Part shown: in pieces, positions 27,223 through 37,098 of the stretch
Numbering within the stretch: the stretch's first letter is position 1
Layout: every line of letters starts with the position of its first letter
From: Citrobacter rodentium NBRC 105723 = DSM 16636
Lineage (GTDB): Bacteria > Pseudomonadota > Gammaproteobacteria > Enterobacterales > Enterobacteriaceae
Direction: 5' to 3'
Length of the DNA stretch: 64,000 bases
Assembly (NCBI RefSeq): GCF_021278985.1
Contig: NZ_CP082833.1
Coordinates: 248,001 to 312,000 of the forward strand
The notes under the pieces: generated by a model
Databases searched by the model: none
Seen by the model: only the letters and a program-made list of their open reading frames with translations
What the model was told of the DNA's origin: nothing
Made by a program: the position numbers and the translations under genes

Positions 27223-28128
27223 ATGAAAAAGAAACTGGTTATCGCGCTGGGCGGCAATGCGTTATTACAAAGAGGAGAGATATTAAGTGCGGAAAATCAA
27301 CAACGGAGCATACAGCTTTTTGCAAAGATAGCGGCAACACTGGCAGACGATTATCAGCTGGTGATAGTTCACGGCAATGGGCCGCAGGTCGGGCTGCTGG
27401 CATTACAAAACGTAGTGTACACAGATTCCCCCGCCTGGCCGTTAGATATTCTGGTGGCGGAAAGCCAGGGGATGATTGGCGTCGCCATCGCCCAGGCATT
27501 AACACAGTTCAAAGGCGGCGCGCCCGTGACGACGCTGATGACGCGCGTGGAAGTGTCTCCTGACGATGACGCTTTTGCCGCACCGGGAAAATATATCGGG
27601 CCGGTCTATCAACCAGAACAACGGACCGAACTGGAAAAACGCTACGGCTGGACGATGAAGCCGGATGGTCAGTACCTCCGCCGGGTTGTTCCTTCACCGA
27701 CACCAAAGAACATCATCGACAGGGACGCTATTCAGACGCTGATGGAAGCGGGACATACGGTGATCTGCTGTGGAGGCGGCGGCGTCCCGGTTGTGGCGCA
27801 GGATGGCGGATATCATGGAACCGAAGCGGTGATTGATAAAGATCTGACGGCGGCAGTGCTGGCGAGCGAAATTAACGCCGATCGCCTGCTGATCCTGACA
27901 GACGCCGATGCCGTATATGAAAACTGGGGTACTCCGCAGGCGCGGGCGTTACGCCATGTGACAACAGAGGAACTGGCCCCCTTCGCCGCGCCGGATGGCG
28001 CAATGGGCCCAAAAGCCGCAGCGGTAATTCAGTTTGTGAAACAGACCGGGAACCCGGCGTTTATCGGCGCGCTCCAGGACGCCTCACAAATTCTGGCGGG
28101 CGAAAAAGGCACCTGCGTAACGCGGTAG
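27223..28128 (+). CDS. arcC: Catabolic carbamate kinase (YbcF/ArcC type)
   Basis: The enzyme transfers phosphate from carbamoyl phosphate to ADP, giving ATP, ammonia and CO2. The 301-aa product starts MKKKLVIALGGNALLQRG and has the amino-acid-kinase fold motifs IVHGNGPQVGLLALQN, ESQGMIG, CCGGGGVPV and ILTDADAVYENWG. It resembles E. coli YbcF, the carbamate kinase beside fdrA. An upstream in-frame ATG at 27112 would add 37 unrelated residues. It is divergent from the operon that would supply its carbamoyl phosphate. Confidence 0.88.
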   Translation: MKKKLVIALGGNALLQRGEILSAENQQRSIQLFAKIAATLADDYQLVIVHGNGPQVGLLALQNVVYTDSPAWPLDILVAESQGMIGVAIAQALTQFKGGAPVTTLMTRVEVSPDDDAFAAPGKYIGPVYQPEQRTELEKRYGWTMKPDGQYLRRVVPSPTPKNIIDRDAIQTLMEAGHTVICCGGGGVPVVAQDGGYHGTEAVIDKDLTAAVLASEINADRLLILTDADAVYENWGTPQARALRHVTTEELAPFAAPDGAMGPKAAAVIQFVKQTGNPAFIGALQDASQILAGEKGTCVTR

Positions 28129-28141
28129 TAAGTTATTGCTG

Positions 28142-28180
28142 ATTTGCAGGCCGGATAAGGCGAAGCCGCCATCCGGCAGG
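28142..28180. repeat. REP element after carbamate kinase gene
   Basis: An inverted REP unit, GGCCGGATAAGGCG...GCCGCCATCCGGC, lies between the carbamate kinase gene and the convergent fbaA terminator. Confidence 0.8.
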
Positions 28181-28186
28181 CAGGCA

Positions 28187-28216
28187 AAAAAATGGCTTCC
28201 CGAAGGAAGCCATTTC
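28187..28216 (-). terminator. fbaA operon terminator
   Basis: The hairpin AAATGGCTTCC / GGAAGCCATTT is followed on the minus strand by TTTTTTTGCC, 20 bases downstream of the fbaA stop. It ends the epd-pgk-fbaA transcript. Confidence 0.88.
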
Positions 28217-28235
28217 AACAAGCACGCAGGCAAAA

Positions 28236-29315
28236 TTACAGAACGTCTACCGCGTTCAGTTCTTTGAAAGCCTGTTCCAGACGAGTAATCATGGAAGCCT
28301 GACCGGCACGCAGCCATACGCGCGGATCGTAGTATTTCTTGTTCGGCTGGTCTTCGCCTTTCGGGTTGCCCAGCTGACCCTGCAGATACGCTTCGTTTTC
28401 TTTGTAGTATTTCAGAACACCTTCCCAGGTCGCCCATTGGGTATCGGTATCGATGTTCATTTTGATTACGCCATAGCTGACGGAATCTTTGATCTCCTGA
28501 GCGGTAGAACCGGAACCGCCGTGGAACACGAAGTTCAGGCTGTTGTGCGGCAGGTTGTGTTTCTTAGAAACATATTCCTGAGAGTCGCGCAGGATAGTCG
28601 GAGTCAGTACCACGTTACCCGGCTTGTAAACGCCGTGTACGTTACCGAAGGAAGCGGCGATGGTGAAGCGCGGGCTGATTTTGCTCAGCTCGGTGTATGC
28701 GTAATCCACATCTTCCGGCTGGGTGTACAGGGCAGAAGCGTCCATGTGGCTGTTGTCCACGCCGTCTTCTTCGCCACCGGTGCAACCCAGTTCAATTTCC
28801 AGGGTCATGCCGATTTTGGACATGCGCGCCAGGTATTTAGAGCAGATTTCGATGTTCTCTTCCAGAGACTCTTCGGACAGGTCGATCATGTGAGAAGAGA
28901 ACAGCGGCTTACCGGTCGCAGCGAAGTGTTTTTCACCTGCGTCCAGCAGACCGTCGATCCACGGCAGCAGTTTCTTCGCGCAGTGGTCAGTGTGCAGGAT
29001 AACCGGAACGCCATAGTGTTCAGCCATCTGATGAACGTGATGCGCGCCAGAGATTGCGCCCAGGATTGCCGCGCCCTGAGGAACGTCGGTTTTCACGCCT
29101 TTCCCCGCGATAAAGGAAGCGCCACCGTTAGAGAACTGGACGATAACCGGTGCTTTTACTTTCGCAGCAGTTTCCAGAACGGCGTTGATGGAATCGGTGC
29201 CGACGCAGTTAACTGCGGGCAGAGCAAAGTTGTTTTCTTTTGCTACCTGGAAAACTTTCTGTACGTCATCGCCAGTGATAACGCCAGGTTTTACGAAATC
29301 AAAAATTTTAGACAT
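28236..29315 (-). CDS. fbaA: Fructose-bisphosphate aldolase class II
   Basis: FbaA cleaves fructose 1,6-bisphosphate to dihydroxyacetone phosphate and glyceraldehyde 3-phosphate. It is a Zn-dependent class II enzyme of 359 aa, as in E. coli. Zinc-ligand motifs are HTDHCAKK (about 107-114) and VFHGGSGS near 264; ELGCTGGEEDGVD near 174-186 is conserved. It is third in epd-pgk-fbaA, 96 bases after pgk. Dihydroxyacetone phosphate, the expected product of the nearby pdxA2 pathway, enters glycolysis here. Confidence 0.98.
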   Translation of the reverse strand: MSKIFDFVKPGVITGDDVQKVFQVAKENNFALPAVNCVGTDSINAVLETAAKVKAPVIVQFSNGGASFIAGKGVKTDVPQGAAILGAISGAHHVHQMAEHYGVPVILHTDHCAKKLLPWIDGLLDAGEKHFAATGKPLFSSHMIDLSEESLEENIEICSKYLARMSKIGMTLEIELGCTGGEEDGVDNSHMDASALYTQPEDVDYAYTELSKISPRFTIAASFGNVHGVYKPGNVVLTPTILRDSQEYVSKKHNLPHNSLNFVFHGGSGSTAQEIKDSVSYGVIKMNIDTDTQWATWEGVLKYYKENEAYLQGQLGNPKGEDQPNKKYYDPRVWLRAGQASMITRLEQAFKELNAVDVL

Positions 29316-29411
29316 GTTGCGAGTCCTGTTTCTGTAACTTCGACCGTTAAAACGGGGGAGCGAGCCTTTCAGCGCGCTGAAAAACAGGCGGGTTTCCCCG
29401 CCTGAACAAAC

Positions 29412-30575
29412 TTACTGCTTCGCACGCTCTTCGAGCATCGCTACTGCCGGCAGCACTTTGCCTTCGACGAATTCGAGGAATGCGCCGCCGCCAGTGGAGA
29501 TGTAGGAGATTTTGTCTGCAATACCGAACAGATCGATAGCCGCCAGGGTGTCGCCGCCGCCAGCGATAGAGAACGCTTCGCTTTCAGCAATGGCGTTCGC
29601 CACGATTTCAGTCCCTTTACGGAAGTTCGGGAACTCAAACACGCCAACCGGACCGTTCCACAGAATGGTTTTCGCATTCTTCAGGATTTCAGCCAGCTGC
29701 TGCGCAGAGGCGTCGCCGATGTCCAGAATCTGTTCGTCTTCTTTCACGTCAGACACGGATTTCAGGGTTGCCGCTGCGGTTTCAGAGAACTCGGTCGCGA
29801 CGCGAACGTCAGTCGGAACCGGGATATCGCAGGTGGTCAGCAGACGTTTTGCTTCGTCAACCAGGTCAGCTTCGTACAGGGATTTGCCCACGCCATGGCC
29901 CTGAGCGGCAACGAAGGTGTTGGCGATACCGCCGCCGACGATCAGCTGATCGGCGATTTTAGACAGCGAATCCAGCACGGTCAGTTTAGTGGAAACTTTA
30001 GAACCGCCAACGATAGCAACCATCGGACGAGCCGGCTCTTTCAGCGCTTTACCCAGCGCGTCCAGTTCAGCCGCCAGCAGCGGGCCTGCGCAGGCAACGT
30101 CAGCGAATTTGCCGATACCGTGAGTTGAAGCCTGAGCACGGTGAGCAGTACCGAAAGCGTCCATAACGAACACGTCGCACAGGGCGGCATATTTTTTGGA
30201 CAGCGCTTCGTCGTCTTTCTTCTCGCCTTTGTTGAAACGAACGTTTTCCAGAACCACCAGCTCACCGGCAGCCACTTCAACGCCATCAAGGTAATCTTTT
30301 ACCAGACGAACCGGGTTAGAGAGCTTCTCTTTCAGGTAGTTAACAACCGGCAGCAGAGAGAATTCTTCGTTGTACTCGCCTTCGGTAGGACGACCCAGGT
30401 GGGAAGTCACCATCACTTTCGCACCCTGTTTCAGAGCCAGTTCGATGGTCGGCAGAGAGGCGCGGATACGCGCGTCGCTGGTTACTTTCCCTTCTTTTAC
30501 TGGTACGTTCAGATCCGCACGGATGAAAACGCGTTTACCAGCAAGATCCAGATCGGTCATCTTGATTACAGACAT
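29412..30575 (-). CDS. pgk: Phosphoglycerate kinase
   Basis: Pgk converts 1,3-bisphosphoglycerate and ADP to 3-phosphoglycerate and ATP. The product is 387 aa from MSVIKMTDLDL, the E. coli length; an upstream in-frame start would add 14 non-conserved residues. Seen are the substrate motif IRADLNVPVKEG (about 20), SHLGRP (about 62), the hinge GGSKVSTK and the nucleotide motif GGGDTLAAI. It lies 51 bases downstream of epd. In E. coli it also has its own promoters, so it need not depend on the damaged epd gene. Confidence 0.98.
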   Translation of the reverse strand: MSVIKMTDLDLAGKRVFIRADLNVPVKEGKVTSDARIRASLPTIELALKQGAKVMVTSHLGRPTEGEYNEEFSLLPVVNYLKEKLSNPVRLVKDYLDGVEVAAGELVVLENVRFNKGEKKDDEALSKKYAALCDVFVMDAFGTAHRAQASTHGIGKFADVACAGPLLAAELDALGKALKEPARPMVAIVGGSKVSTKLTVLDSLSKIADQLIVGGGIANTFVAAQGHGVGKSLYEADLVDEAKRLLTTCDIPVPTDVRVATEFSETAAATLKSVSDVKEDEQILDIGDASAQQLAEILKNAKTILWNGPVGVFEFPNFRKGTEIVANAIAESEAFSIAGGGDTLAAIDLFGIADKISYISTGGGAFLEFVEGKVLPAVAMLEERAKQ

Positions 30576-30626
30576 GGTGAATCCTCTCATTGATTCTTGA
30601 TAAAGTTTTGCAGACACCTGCGTGTC

Positions 30627-31647
30627 TCACCTGAAACCTTGTGCGGCCATTGCTAACGTGGTGTCGAGCATTCTGTTAGCAAAGCCCCATTCATTATCGC
30701 ACCAGACCAGCGTCTTTATCAGGTGCCCACCACTGACCCGCGTCTGGGTGCCATCGACAATGGCGCTATGCGGGTCGTGATTAAAATCTACTGAGACCAA
30801 CGGTAATTCCGTATAGTCAACTATATCATGAAATGCACCTTGTGCCGCTTTTTTGCAGCAACTGGTTGACTTCATTAGCTTTTACCGGTTTCTTCACCGT
30901 AACGCTTAAGTCGATTGCGGTGACGTTAATCGTCGGAACACGCACCGCAATCGCCTCAAAACGATCGTTAAACTGCGGAAAAATACGGGTAATGCCCGCC
31001 GCCAGTTTGGTATCGACCGGAATGATCGACTGGCTCGCCGCACGCGTGCGTCGCAGGTCGGGATGGTACGCATCAATAACCTGCTGATCGTGCATCGCGG
31101 AGTGTATTGTCGTCACCGTACCCGATTCTATGCCATAGGCATCATCTAATAATTTGATGACGGGGATGATGCAATTTGTGGTGCAGGAGGCGTTTGAGAC
31201 GATACGGTGTTCCGCACGCAGCTGATCCTGATTGACGCCAAACACGATGGTTGCGTCGAGATCGTTGCTGCCCGGATGCGAAAAGAGCACTTTCTTCGCG
31301 CCAGCGGCGATATGCGCTTCGCCATGCTGCCGGTTGCCGTATACGCCCGTACAGTCGAGCACAACGTCAACGCCCAGCTCGCGCCAGGGCAACGCGTCAA
31401 GCGACGGCTCATGCAGGATGCGAATCACGTCGTCACCGACGATGAGCTGCTCGCGCTCATGGCGGATATCCCAGGCAAAACGTCCGTGGCTGGTGTCATA
31501 TTTCAACAAATGCGCCATGCCCGCGGCATCCGCCAGTTCGTTGATCGCCACCACGGTCATTTCCGCCCGACGTCCTGATTCATACAGAGCACGAACCACA
31601 TTACGTCCGATGCGACCGAAGCCATTAATCGCTACGCGTACGGTCAT
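30627..31647 (-). pseudogene. epd: D-erythrose-4-phosphate dehydrogenase, frameshifted
   Basis: Epd oxidises erythrose 4-phosphate to 4-phosphoerythronate for PLP synthesis. From ATG at 31647 the frame reads VRVAINGFGRIGRNVVRAL and the catalytic segment VSNASCTTNCI (Cys near residue 155), all normal. After NEVNQLLQK it runs through an A6 tract (30849-30854 as T6 on the plus strand) and stops seven residues later. The true C-terminus (AAQGAFHDIVDYTEL to AMAAQGFR) continues in the next frame. Removing one A restores 339 aa, the E. coli length. It is either a real loss-of-function or a homopolymer error; skipping forward by one base is not a common programmed event. Confidence 0.88.
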
Positions 31648-31981
31648 AGATCTCCTGCAAGGCTGTCCCGGTTCAGATGGGGCTGACAGAGTAATCCAGC
31701 GCATCGCTCAGGGAAACCTTACCTGTCGCAAAGTGCGACTGATTGATTATTTGTCGAACATTTAATCGACTGAAACGCTTCAGCTAGAATAAGCGAAACG
31801 GGGAATAAAAGAAATGATTGTCCAGACGAAGTGGGAAATTATCTGACTTCTGTCACATTTTTACTGGAATAATCGTCGGATTTGCGCGCACCGTAAAACG
31901 TGAAAGGCCATCAGCAGAACGCCGATGGCCTTGAGGAGTAATGCGCATCCCCGCCAGAGGAGATAGCGGGAAAATGAGCGC
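31648..31981. other. Intergenic region between epd and truncated haemagglutinin gene
   Basis: This 334-base stretch holds the epd promoter and one stem-loop, AAGGCCATC / GATGGCCTT (31904-31932), downstream of the haemagglutinin-type gene. That stem-loop could be its terminator, although the T run after it is weak. No gene is seen. Confidence 0.55.
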
Positions 31982-32111
31982 TTAACTCATACGCGTGTTA
32001 TCAAACTCAATGTAGACGGTGGCGTAAGCGTCAATCGCTGTTTCCTGCATTAATGGCACCCAGCGCTGGCCGACAGGTTGGCGCGTGACGTCTGACATCC
32101 CCGATTTACCG

Positions 32112-32430
32112 TTCCAGTGTTTAGGTTCCGGCGTCTTCGGCATGTCCATCCCCGTCTGTCCGGTGGAAGACCCCGGCGACAGCTTCACGCCGTCGCCGTT
32201 GCCGGAGGACGGCATCACGCCGTTGGTCATGTCGCTGTTCCATTTTTTATGCGCCGGCGCTTTAGGCACGTTCATCCCCGTCTGTCCGGTGGAAGATCCC
32301 GGAGACAGCTTCACGCCATCGCCGTTACCGGAGGAAGGCATCACGCCGTTGGTCATGTCGCCGTTCCATTTTTTATGCGTCGGCGTCTTCGGCACGTTCA
32401 TCCCCGATTTACCGGTAGCAGACCCTGGAG
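32112..32430 (-). repeat. Tandem 126-bp repeats near the haemagglutinin 3' end
   Basis: A 42-codon unit with MTNGVMPSSGNGDGVKLSP and SSTGQTGM occurs twice in full and once in degenerate form upstream; the segment coding KKWN recurs exactly 126 bases apart (near 32239 and 32365). It is a second repeat family, separate from the 111-bp one. Confidence 0.82.
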
Positions 32431-32499
32431 ACAGCGCTGGGTAGTTCGTATTCGGAACATCCCATTTCTTCTTCGGCGGGGTGCTGTCAGCCTGTTTCG

Positions 32500-32944
32500 G
32501 CGTTGCGCTTTCCGCAGGCTTCGGCGTCGGTTTCAGATCGTCGGCCTTCTGCGGGGTCGCTGCCGGAACCTCTTCGCTGCGCGCGGTTTCAGACGGCGTG
32601 ACCTCCTTCTTCGTCGCGCTTTCCGCAGGCTTCGGCGTCGGCTTCAGATTGTCGGCCTTCTGCGGCGTCGCTGCCGGAACCTCTTCGCTGCGCGCGGTTT
32701 CAGACGGCGTGACCTCCTTCTTCGTCGTGCTTTCCGCTGGCTTCGGCGACGGCTTAAGATCGTCGGCCTTCTGCGGCGTCAACTGCGGAACCTCTTCGCT
32801 GCGCGCAGGTTTAGCCGGCGTGAAGTCCGTCTTCGTTGCACTTTCCGCGGGTTTCGGCGCTGGCTTCAGCTCTTCGGCTTTCTGCGGCGTGACCTTTGGC
32901 ACCTCTTCGCTACGCGCAGGTTTAGCTGGCGTGAAATCAACCTT
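32500..32944 (-). repeat. Four tandem 111-bp repeats in haemagglutinin C-terminus
   Basis: Four consecutive 37-codon units share the pattern TPxxxARSEEVPxxTPQKA, then LKPxPKPAES. The two units nearest the 3' end are almost identical in DNA, indicating recent expansion. The sequence is rich in Pro, Lys, Glu and Ala and is likely an extended stalk. Confidence 0.85.
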
Positions 32945-35900
32945 TTTCTCTCCTGCCGCGCCGTTGTTTCTGTTGCGCGGAGCATCCGGGGTATCAACGT
33001 TATATTTCCCCTTACTCTTCTTGCGCATGCCCGGATCGGCAACCGTGAAGGAGATATTATTACCCGCTTCCTTCTCGTCTCGCGTCACGACGGACATTTC
33101 GTCTTTGTTGGTATTGATCTCGCCGGTCGTACCTTTACTGGTAACGTCTCCGACGGCAATGGTCGATTTTTGCGTCTCATTGCGATGAATTTCATCAACG
33201 GTGTCGACATAAATATTGGCAGACGGTATAGCGCCTTTTTTGCCCGGCACGCCGCCAATACCCACACCGCCACCGCCGTACAGGCCATCCTGCTCAATGC
33301 TGTCTTCGAGGTTTTTCGCGTTGATGTCACCCGCAACGTTCACCGACCCCGTCCCCTCGTCAGAGACGATATTCGCCCCTGTCATGTTCAGATCGCCGCC
33401 GGTCTTAACATTCAGTTCGCCAGAAGTATGGATGCCGGACTGTTTTGCCGTGGTTGCTTCATCATACGCTTCCGAGCCGCCGCCGCCGTTAACTGCGGCA
33501 GTAGGCATCGTTCCTTTCGTCGAAACCGCGACCCCGACCGAACCGCCCCAGTTCTGCCGCTCGTTATCGGTATGAACCGTATCCTGCACCGAGGTAATGT
33601 CCAGGTTGCCTGCCACATCGACATCGGCGGTATTCGCTTCGATATTCGCCCCGGTCATGGCCATATCGCCGCCGGTTTTTATCTTCACTTTATCAGCGGC
33701 GATTGTGCTGTTGGTGTAATGGGTTGAATCGCCGGAACCCTGCTCCTGATTGCCGCGGTAGTCCACAGAAGCACCGCCGCTGGGGCCGCTCACATCCACG
33801 CCAACGCCCGCGGTCACCCCGGCAAAATGTTCCTCGCTGGAGTTGCTGTAGGTTGATGTCGATTTCGCAGCGTTCATCGTCACATCACCACCGGCGTTGA
33901 TTTCTACCTCATCGCCTTTGATATCAACGCCGTTAAGGGTGGTATCTTTTTTGGTGTTAATGGAAATATTTTTCGCATTAACGTTGGTAATATTTTCCGA
34001 TGTTGTCCTGCTGGTAGATTGCGATGTCTTCTTACCGCCGCCAATCGTTACGGAACCACCGGCAAGATCGTTGAGCAACAGGTTGGAAGCATCGCCCAAT
34101 ACTTCGGCAGTCGTTGTGGCAGCATTAATATCCTGGCCATCTTCCGATTTCTCGATCAGGTTACCGACCTTATCGGTAGAGTCGACCAGCGTGCTGTGCG
34201 CTTCACCAGAAATACCAAAATTCACCTCGCTACGGGTGGTGGTGGTCTTTTCCTCATCCAGATATTTGGTGCTGGTGACATCTTCTGCATTAATGCTCAA
34301 AGACTCGCCCGCGCTCAGGTCCGCGCCGCCAATGTCGACGGTCTTGTTGGCGTTAATCGTTCCTGAGTCAGTGAAACTGATCGAGGCGTTGGTATTCTTT
34401 TTGATGTCAGTAACGGTAGATTCACTTTGCGAAGTAAACTTCATGTGGAAGCCCGCAGCATCGTTTACCGGCGCACGTCCCGGCTTTTTACCAATCGCAG
34501 AGGTATCGGACTGAGAACCGGCGCTTTCGTAATCGCCAGAGGTGATCGTTCTGGAAGTGCCTTCCATCGTGCTCAGGTCCGCCTGCACTGACTGACCGCC
34601 AGCGTTAACCCCTGCCCCGATATGGAACTCGCGACTGGAGGTATGTTCTTCCGTATGCGAAACATTTTCTGACGTTTTGATCGTGACGTTGTTTTCCGCT
34701 GAGATGCTCCCCGTTTTCGCAGAATAGGTGCCGCCTTCCATCACCACATCATTTTTAGCCTCAATGTTCATATTGCCGCCAGCTTTCACATTACTGCCAA
34801 TGGCGGTGCCGGTGGTGCTGGACTTATCGGATAGCGTGAAATTGAAGGCATTTCTGACGTCATTATCAATGACGCGGGTAGCGTCGATTTCGTGCAGATC
34901 GTTAAAGAGCACATCCCCTTCAGTGGCCTTCAGACTGACATCCTGACCCGCAGTAATGTCTGAGGCATTCGAGGTAATCGTTTTCGCTTCCATGCTGATA
35001 CTGCCGCCTGCGGTCACGCCATCATCATAAGCATGAATCACCTGCTTACCATCTTCGCTATGGCCTACGCTGGCGGTCATGGTGATGTCGCCATTTTCCG
35101 CGCGCATCGCGATATCGCCGTCGGCGCGAATCGCCGCGCCGTCATTATTAATGTCGCCGTTGGTGGTCGACATATTGATATCGCCCCCGGCAGAAATACC
35201 GGAATTCATGCCGTTGCTGACGTTATTGATGTCACCGTCTGACACCAGCGTCATATTACCGCCTGAAGAGATGGAGCCGTTCATATTGTTGATTGCATCA
35301 GCATCAACATTCATATTGTTCCCGGCATGCATTGCCGCGCTGCCGCCGTTAACCTCGCCGCTCTCCATCTGCTGCAACGTTTTCGGGCTCAAATAAACAA
35401 CCGGCACCAGCACATCCACACCGTTCACGGTCTGATTCACATACCAGACGATGTCGCTATCCAGTTTCTCTCGCTGTTCCTGAGACAGGGGTTCACCAAC
35501 GACTAACCCAAGCTCACTATTTTGCGCCGCATCACCGGCGTTATTCATTAACGCCTGAACAAGCTCATCGCCTTCCAGTCCGTCACGTACCGAGAAGAAA
35601 CTCCCCACCGAATCAGTGACCTCGCGGCGGATCAGCTCAGAAGTGAAGTAGTTATCCCCGATAACGTTGACCGGTTTTTGCGGATCGTAGCCCACTTTGT
35701 TAAAGAAATATTCCGATCCCGTATAGCCGCTCTGATCAAGCATGGAGGGACGGGTTTCATAAACCGGGACGATGTTGTTTGCCGGCCCCGGATAATCCGC
35801 GCCATTTTTTTCCGCTTCTCTGGCTTTTTTGAAATCAGTAGAAATTTCGAACATGCCAGGAATCGAGATCATCTCCTTGATAGTAGGCAGTGGGCTAATC

Positions 35901-36041
35901 CCCATCGCCAGCTCATCAATCGTTTTTGTATTAACCTTAACGTCATAGCCCGCGATAATCGTGTCAACGGTATAATCGCCCACATCAATATTGCTGATGT
36001 TGCTATTGGAATTAATCTCTCCGGCGTCAGCAATGCCGTTA

Positions 36042-37098
36042 GGCTTTGTTGAATAAATCGAACTTTTGCTGAGTTGAAGGATCAGATCACGCATCCTCCC
36101 GACAACACAGACCATTCCGTGGCAAAGCAAAAGTTCAGAATCACCAACTGGTCCACCTACAACAAAGCTCTCATCAACCGTGGCTCCCTCACTTTCTGGC
36201 TGGATGATGAGGCGATTCAGGCCTGGTATGAGTCGGCAACACCTTCATCACGAGGAAGGCCCCAGCGCTATTCTGATCTCGCCATCACCACCGTTCTGGT
36301 GATTAAACGCGTATTCCGGCTGACCCTGCGGGCTGCGCAGGGTTTTATTGATTCCATTTTTGCCCTGATGAACGTTCCGTTGCGCTGCCCGGATTACACC
36401 AGTGTCAGTAAGCGGGCAAAGTCGGTTAATGTCAGTTTCAAAACGTCCACCCGGGGTGAAATCGCACACCTGGTGATTGATTCCACCGGGCTGAAGGTCT
36501 TTGGTGAAGGCGAATGGAAAGTCAGAAAGCACGGCAAAGAGCGCCGTCGTATCTGGCGAAAGTTGCATCTTGCTGTTGACAGCAACACACATGAAGTTGT
36601 CTGTGCAGACCTGTCGCTGAATAACGTCACGGACTCAGAAGCCTTCCCGGGCCTTATCCGGCAGACTCACAGAAAAATCAGGGCAGCCGCGGCAGACGGG
36701 GCTTACGATACCCGGCTCTGTCACGATGAACTGCGCCGCAAAAAAATCAGCGCGCTTATTCCTCCCCGAAAAGGTGCGGGTTACTGGCCCGGTGAATATG
36801 CAGACCGTAACCGTGCAGTGGCTAATCAGCGAATGACCGGGAGTAATGCGCGGTGGAAATGGACAACAGATTACAACCGTCGCTCGATAGCGGAAACGGC
36901 GATGTACCGGGTAAAACAGCTGTTCGGGGGTTCACTGACGCTGCGTGACTACGATGGTCAGGTTGCGGAGGCTATGGCCCTGGTACGAGCGCTGAACAAA
37001 ATGACGAAAGCAGGTATGCCTGAAAGCGTGCGTATTGCCTGAAAACACAACCCGCTACGGGGGAGACTTACCCGAAATCTGATTTATTCAACAAAGCC
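36042..37098 (+). mobile_element. IS903-type insertion sequence (IS5 family), complete
   Basis: Perfect 18-bp terminal inverted repeats, GGCTTTGTTGAATAAATC at 36042-36059 and its complement at 37081-37098, bound a 1057-bp element, the exact size of IS903. It carries one intact transposase gene. The nine bases to the left (ATGCCGTTA) and right (ATTAATTCC) do not match, so the usual 9-bp target duplication is missing. Genes are truncated on both sides: a haemagglutinin on the left, a fimbrial usher on the right. Confidence 0.95.
36119..37042 (+). CDS. tnp: IS903-type transposase (IS5 family, DDE)
   Basis: I chose the GTG at 36119, which gives (V/M)AKQKFRITNW and 307 aa, the length of the IS903 transposase; a longer frame from 36074 begins inside the terminal region. 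DDE-domain features are HLVIDSTGLKVFGEGEW, HLAVDSNTHEVV, ADGAYDTRLCHDEL and the C-terminal RRSIAETAMYRVKQLFGG with the catalytic Glu. It is not identical to the IS903 sequence I remember, so it is a relative in the same group. It appears intact. Confidence 0.92.
   Translation: MAKQKFRITNWSTYNKALINRGSLTFWLDDEAIQAWYESATPSSRGRPQRYSDLAITTVLVIKRVFRLTLRAAQGFIDSIFALMNVPLRCPDYTSVSKRAKSVNVSFKTSTRGEIAHLVIDSTGLKVFGEGEWKVRKHGKERRRIWRKLHLAVDSNTHEVVCADLSLNNVTDSEAFPGLIRQTHRKIRAAAADGAYDTRLCHDELRRKKISALIPPRKGAGYWPGEYADRNRAVANQRMTGSNARWKWTTDYNRRSIAETAMYRVKQLFGGSLTLRDYDGQVAEAMALVRALNKMTKAGMPESVRIA

Larger units (their letters stand above)
31982..36041 (-). pseudogene. Filamentous haemagglutinin-type exoprotein, 5'-truncated by IS903
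   Basis: About 1350 codons remain of a large secreted adhesin of the two-partner (TpsA) type. Residues in the first two thirds are repetitive beta-helix sequence with recurring GGxxxxxAGGDI- and KTGGDLNMTGANI-like units. The secretion domain and signal peptide are gone: coding ends abruptly at the IS903 end (36042). The C-terminus is unusual: four 37-residue Pro/Lys/Glu repeats, two full 42-residue Asn/Gly/Ser repeats, then a short tail. I see no VENN motif or toxin-like C-terminus, so CDI activity is not supported. Without its secretion signals the remnant should not function. Confidence 0.75.

Noticed and set aside
30849..30854. Programmed frameshifting in epd
   Set aside because: Restoring the frame needs a forward shift by one; the A6 tract does not form a proper -1 slippery heptamer in the zero frame, and no conserved frameshift is known for epd.
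32117..33727. 536-codon Arg-rich frame antisense to the haemagglutinin gene
   Set aside because: It simply mirrors the tandem repeats on the other strand, giving a repetitive Arg-rich sequence with no domain.
31982..36130. Contact-dependent inhibition toxin (CdiA) with immunity gene
   Set aside because: No VENN motif, no toxin-like C-terminus, no small immunity ORF after the stop, and the N-terminal secretion domain is missing.
36074..37042. Longer 322-aa transposase start
   Set aside because: The GTG at 36119 gives the 307-aa length of IS903 transposase; the extra 15 residues are not part of the family.
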